Origin: an uncultured Bacilli bacterium
Lineage (GTDB): Bacteria; Bacillota_I; Bacilli_A; RF39; UBA660
NCBI GenBank assembly: GCA_934096735.1
Contig: CAKOMS010000028.1
Span: forward strand, 1-6,810
Direction: 5' to 3'
DNA length: 6,810 bases
Shown here in pieces: positions 5,332-6,810 of the stretch. Within the stretch, counting starts at the first letter, position 1. The number at the start of each line of letters is the position of its first letter. Made by a program: the position numbers and the translations under genes. The notes under the pieces were generated by a model. The model saw only the letters and a program-made list of their open reading frames with translations, ran no database searches and had not been told where the DNA came from.

Positions 5332-6810
5332 TTACTTACTAACAACATATGGCGATTCTACTGTACCATTTCCTTCTCCACTTAGCTTAACTTTTGTGGA
5401 AAGTGACACTGCAGGCCGGGCCCCGAAAGAGTCGAGCACGTTGTCGCCGCCCACACTCCCATAGTGCACGTAATGGACGGCAGCATAGACGTCGTAGAAA
5501 CCGTCAGGGGACAGCAACCAATATTCACCATTATTATTTAAGTAATTAGTCTTTGAACCACCAAAGGCAAGTTCTGCTTCTTTACTTGTTAATAATCCTA
5601 CTGGATAATCTAATTCATTATTTCCATAACCAAGAGTGCCTCCTGAATCAGCCTTTAATGTAAATTGATCTTCCTTGTCTTGACATGTTAATCTAGCATT
5701 ACTAGAATCATTAAATTGTAAATTCACTGTTACACTTCCACCACTTGGATTCCATCCACCTAAATCTGTTATATGTCTGTTATTACAATATATTGCATTT
5801 TCTAAATAATCTGTTACATTTGTCATATTTGTACTATACCAATTATCTATTACTGTTTTTATATTGCTATTTGTTGTATTATAATTTAACATTTCATCTA
5901 AAGCATCTTCTATCTTTTTACCATTTGTTAATGTCATATAATATGCAAAATCACTTTCATCAATCATATTATATATATAATATACCGTTGAACAACTTGA
6001 ACTCGTACTTAAACATGTATAATGTTTATTATTTAGCTCACTATACAACAACATATCTGCTATTGTTCCACTTTCTGCATCACTTAATGTATATGTTGTT
6101 CCATTCCATGTTACATCACTTCCATAATAATATTCTCCAAAATCTGATGCGAATTTTGCAGAAAGTGCATACACTGTTCCATACATGTATCCTACATAGG
6201 CTGGTGAATCAGTACTTGTATTGAATGCAGTTTTATTTGAATCTATATATACACTTGTTCCTGTATTGTTACATTTTGTTTCTTCTGAATAAACTCCATT
6301 ATAAATAAGCTTTACTCCATCTGTTTCGGTTGTTCTTACCATCTTCCAACAATAATTATTTAATACTAAATTATTATTTGTTATATTTCCTGTGTAATAA
6401 TATACATCTTTTCCATTCTCATCTGTTGTTTTTGATACTCCATTGCTATTATTATAGTCTTCAATTATTTTATCATAAACTTTTACTAATTCTTTATCGA
6501 AATATAAATAACAATATACTGTTTTATTTGTTCTAGCGGATACTACTCCATCACTATAGCTTAGTACATTTTCTATCTTATTACCATTATTATCTACACA
6601 TGATGACATTTTTTCATTTAGTATATATGCTCCAGTTGGAAATGTACTTGCTTCATTATAATTACCACTAGAATCTTTTACCATAATTGCAAAAAGATTA
6701 TTAGATTTACTATCTAATAATTTAATATCATCTAATGTAATATTTTTATTACCAAAACTCTTAATTCCTAAAAATAAAGTTAATACTTCTATTCCAAGAA
6801 GGAGTTTCAC
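5332..6810 (-). CDS. Predicted surface/secreted DGR target protein with a C-type-lectin-like C-terminal domain (5' end possibly beyond the window)
   Basis: The frame begins with GTG exactly at the right edge, so the true start may lie outside. The 492 visible residues open with a hydrophobic stretch (about 3-18, LLLGIEVLTLFLGI) that fits a signal peptide or N-terminal anchor. The remainder is rich in Asn, Thr, Ser and Tyr and has about ten Cys (for example SCVDN, VYCYLY, NYCWKM, HYTCLSTSSSC, AIYCNN, LTCQD), suggesting an extracellular disulfide-bonded protein. The segment NYCWKMVRTTETDGVKLIYNG (about 152-172) resembles a family I recall from gut Bacillota. The C-terminal domain runs from about 345 to 475. 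It ends with YWLLSP (430-435), a variable-looking stretch (436-462) and GARPAVSL (463-470), followed by a short GTVESPYVV tail. This layout is that of DGR-diversified CLec-fold receptors. The ligand is unknown. It is followed by a terminator, so it is transcribed apart from the ZIP operon. Confidence 0.85.
   Translation of the reverse strand: MKLLLGIEVLTLFLGIKSFGNKNITLDDIKLLDSKSNNLFAIMVKDSSGNYNEASTFPTGAYILNEKMSSCVDNNGNKIENVLSYSDGVVSARTNKTVYCYLYFDKELVKVYDKIIEDYNNSNGVSKTTDENGKDVYYYTGNITNNNLVLNNYCWKMVRTTETDGVKLIYNGVYSEETKCNNTGTSVYIDSNKTAFNTSTDSPAYVGYMYGTVYALSAKFASDFGEYYYGSDVTWNGTTYTLSDAESGTIADMLLYSELNNKHYTCLSTSSSCSTVYYIYNMIDESDFAYYMTLTNGKKIEDALDEMLNYNTTNSNIKTVIDNWYSTNMTNVTDYLENAIYCNNRHITDLGGWNPSGGSVTVNLQFNDSSNARLTCQDKEDQFTLKADSGGTLGYGNNELDYPVGLLTSKEAELAFGGSKTNYLNNNGEYWLLSPDGFYDVYAAVHYVHYGSVGGDNVLDSFGARPAVSLSTKVKLSGEGNGTVESPYVVSK
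5373..5403 (-). other. Imperfect hairpin just 3' of the variable region
   Basis: CTTCTCCAC (5373-5381) pairs with GTGGAAAG (5396-5403) as eight base pairs with one bulged base and a 14-base loop. A smaller alternative, ACTTT-N5-AAAGT (5390-5404), overlaps it. In Bordetella phage BPP-1 a DNA hairpin just downstream of the VR aids retrohoming. The position here is right, but the large loop differs from the tetraloops known there. It could be chance within the coding sequence. Confidence 0.25.
5408..5520 (-). other. Putative variable region (VR) of a diversity-generating retroelement
   Basis: A sharply bounded GC-rich island: 63 of 100 bases are G or C in 5411-5510, against 28 of 100 in 5521-5620. 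Over the 27 codons 436-462, third positions are C 16, T 7, G 4 and A 0, in a gene that otherwise prefers A or T there. Most codons are of the NNC/NNT type expected when AAC/AAT codons in a template repeat are randomised at adenines, a design that avoids stop codons. Interspersed GTG, GGG, GCT and GCC codons lack A and would be fixed scaffold (A443-A444, V448, G451, V453, V458). The 3' end is a 15-base tract (5411-5425) with 14 G or C, comparable to the G/C-rich element that precedes the initiation-of-mutagenic-homing site in BPP-1. The encoded frame (WLLSP ... GARPAVSL) matches the CLec-type VR of gut Bacillota DGR targets. No template or reverse transcriptase is in the window. Confidence 0.8.

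Noticed and set aside
5408..5520. GC island as a foreign gene fragment or an assembly chimera
   Set aside because: The reading frame continues uninterrupted on both sides, and the segment supplies the expected WLLSP...RPAVSL core of the domain. An insertion or misjoin would be expected to break this. Read coverage was not available to exclude it fully.
5745..6536. Plus-strand open frames opposite the surface-protein gene (5745-6224 and 6330-6536)
   Set aside because: Their His/Leu/Tyr/Asn-rich, low-complexity translations are what antisense reading of an Asn/Thr-rich gene gives. They have no start signals or family motifs.
1..6810. CRISPR arrays, tRNA or rRNA genes, insertion sequences
   Set aside because: No regularly spaced direct repeats, cloverleaf sequences, rRNA motifs, transposase frames or terminal inverted repeats were seen.

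Overview
The window is strongly AT-rich, uses the standard code (Trp is TGG, no in-frame TGA) and has A/G-rich Shine-Dalgarno sites and a T-box leader. This points to a low-GC Bacillota, most likely an uncultured gut-type Bacilli or Mollicutes-like lineage. That placement is inference from base composition and gene families. All six genes lie on the minus strand, so transcription runs from high to low coordinates.

Region 1 (6810 to 5332) is a Cys-, Asn- and Thr-rich, probably secreted or membrane-anchored protein that may run past the right edge of the window. Near its C-terminus, about 110 bases (5408-5520) jump to roughly 63% G+C, against 28% in the 100 bases just upstream of that stretch in the gene. 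Codons there end almost only in C or T, never in A. The encoded segment starts WLLSP and ends GARPAVSL. This is the signature of the variable region (VR) of a diversity-generating retroelement (DGR) target protein with a C-type-lectin-like fold. No template repeat or reverse transcriptase is in the window, so this looks like a remotely served DGR target.

Region 2 (5331 to 4981) is 351 bases without a convincing gene. It holds several hairpins and AT-rich palindromes, a bidirectional intrinsic terminator that closes the surface-protein gene, and a promoter for the next operon.

Region 3 (4980 to 1533) is a tight four-gene operon: a ZIP metal transporter (GTG start), an NAD(P)-binding extended SDR epimerase-like protein, a patatin-like phospholipase, and a YebC/PmpR-family translation or regulatory protein. 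Gaps are 9-12 bases, and each downstream Shine-Dalgarno site overlaps the stop codon before it.

Region 4 (1541 to 71) is tyrosyl-tRNA synthetase under a compact tyrosine T-box leader. The leader has specifier UAC, the UGGU tRNA-end contact, a competing terminator hairpin, and a first helix that reaches into the last codons of yebC. An intrinsic terminator follows tyrS. Bases 1-70 hold only a possible plus-strand promoter.
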